Below, piece after piece: positions 6,021-6,523 of a stretch of DNA of 6,523 nucleotides. Origin of the DNA: Microcaldota archaeon (GTDB taxonomy: Archaea; Micrarchaeota; Micrarchaeia; Micrarchaeales; Micrarchaeaceae). The stretch lies in NCBI GenBank assembly GCA_021828345.1, contig JAJZJI010000066.1, positions 1-6,523 on the forward strand, written 5' to 3'. Numbering within the stretch: the first letter of the stretch is position 1; each line of letters starts with the position of its first letter. The notes beneath the pieces are model-generated. The model was not told where the DNA came from. It did no database searches and saw only the letters and a program-made list of their open reading frames with translations. The position numbers were made by a program, and so were the translations under genes.

Positions 6021-6523
6021 TTGAAAAACATATCTATTATAGGGAGTACCGGATCGATTGGTAGACAGACCTTGGATATAATTAGAAAGGATAAAAGCAT
6101 AAATGTCATAGGTCTGTCAGGGAATAGTAATCTTGAATTATTAGAACATCAGGTGCTTGAATTTAAGCCTAAATATGTATGGTCGCCAAAAATAACTTCG
6201 TCTCGTTGGAATAATTCATATGTAATGCCACAGGAGGCAATTGCGGCCCTTTCGGAAAACGATCTTGTGATAATATCAACCGTAGGTTCTGCCGGTCTGC
6301 GTTCAACAATTAATGCAATCAATGCAAAAAGGACTACTGCAATAGCAAATAAGGAGGTGCTTGTCATGGCAGGTAGTATTATAATGGAGGCCGCAAAAAA
6401 GCAAGGTACCACAATACTTCCAATAGATAGTGAGCATAATGCCATATGGCAATGCCTTATTGGGGATTGTAATATGCATTCTGGGTCCACATATGGCCCT
6501 TTAAAGCGCATTATACTAACTGC
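6021..6523 (+). CDS. dxr: 1-deoxy-D-xylulose-5-phosphate reductoisomerase, 3' end cut by window edge
   Basis: Second enzyme of the MEP isoprenoid pathway: NADPH-dependent conversion of 1-deoxy-D-xylulose 5-phosphate to 2-C-methyl-D-erythritol 4-phosphate, cytosolic. The first 167 complete residues are visible. They begin MKNISIIGSTGSIGRQTLDI, the family's N-terminal NADPH-binding motif (GSTGSIG at 8-14). STVGSAGL (86-93) follows, then the ANKEVLV motif (109-115) and LPIDSEHNAIWQCL (133-146). Asp136, Ser137 and Glu138 match E. coli Asp150, Ser151 and Glu152 at the metal/substrate site. The TTG at 6021 is the only plausible start: the upstream frame is open back to a TAG at 5955 but holds no other start codon, and the protein aligns with homologues from this first residue. 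The visible part is about 14 residues shorter than E. coli before the catalytic Asp, from loss between about 52 and 80. The window ends just before the expected SGGPF region. Divergent from the ABC operon across 150 bp. Confidence 0.95.
   Translation, partial: MKNISIIGSTGSIGRQTLDIIRKDKSINVIGLSGNSNLELLEHQVLEFKPKYVWSPKITSSRWNNSYVMPQEAIAALSENDLVIISTVGSAGLRSTINAINAKRTTAIANKEVLVMAGSIIMEAAKKQGTTILPIDSEHNAIWQCLIGDCNMHSGSTYGPLKRIILT

Noticed and set aside
5867..6109. 80-residue open frame on the - strand between the ATPase gene and dxr
   Set aside because: It runs antisense over the dxr start and through the promoter region, overlaps the ATPase start, has no recognisable domain, and its reading is the reverse of the well-supported Dxr N-terminus.
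6149..6511. 120-residue open frame on the - strand
   Set aside because: Fully antisense to dxr, whose motifs GSTGSIG, ANKE and DSEHNA fix the real frame and strand.

Overview
The window is an AT-rich stretch of prokaryotic chromosome or metagenomic contig. It carries two genes cut by the window edges and a complete three-gene ABC-transporter operon between them. Left to right: (1) the 3' part of a large gamma-class DNA methyltransferase of the Eco57I/TaqI family (type IIG restriction-modification or BREX PglX-like), + strand, ending at 2086; (2) a 78-bp convergent junction with a four-copy degenerate 11-bp T-rich repeat; (3) on the - strand (5870 to 2165), ATPase, then a signal-peptide-bearing Ig-like/CARDB-type surface protein, then a MacB/FtsX-type permease; (4) a 150-bp divergent promoter region; (5) the 5' part of dxr (1-deoxy-D-xylulose-5-phosphate reductoisomerase), + strand from a TTG start at 6021, running off the right edge.

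The three ABC genes form a tight operon. Both junctions are ATGA overlaps (5145-5148 and 3481-3484), so the ATPase, the surface protein and the permease are probably translationally coupled and work as one complex. The ATPase has every canonical catalytic motif. The permease has the four-helix MacB layout with a large outer domain after helix 1. The middle protein is a type I membrane protein: signal peptide, about four beta-sandwich-like repeats, one C-terminal helix and a basic tail. It is rich in N-glycosylation sequons, and its pairing with a MacB-type permease gives a likely outer partner of the transporter. The substrate cannot be read from sequence.

Taxonomy is ambiguous and is part of the interest. 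Several traits look archaeal: no Shine-Dalgarno sequence before either promoter-proximal start, TATA-box-like elements about 34-44 nt upstream of the start codons (suggesting very short leaders), heavy use of ATA, AGA and AGG codons, a glycoprotein-like surface subunit with about 19 sequons, and the MacB plus CARDB pairing. The MEP-pathway gene dxr, by contrast, is typically bacterial. Either this is an archaeal lineage (a DPANN or ARMAN-like group would fit) carrying a transferred dxr, or a bacterium with archaeal-style genes. I lean archaeal with moderate confidence, from sequence alone.

The most notable non-coding signal is a perfect 10-bp inverted repeat with a 12-bp spacer (5979-6010). 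It overlaps the presumed dxr TATA element and ends 10 bases before the start codon, as an operator would. I saw no CRISPR array, tRNA, rRNA or recognisable insertion sequence.
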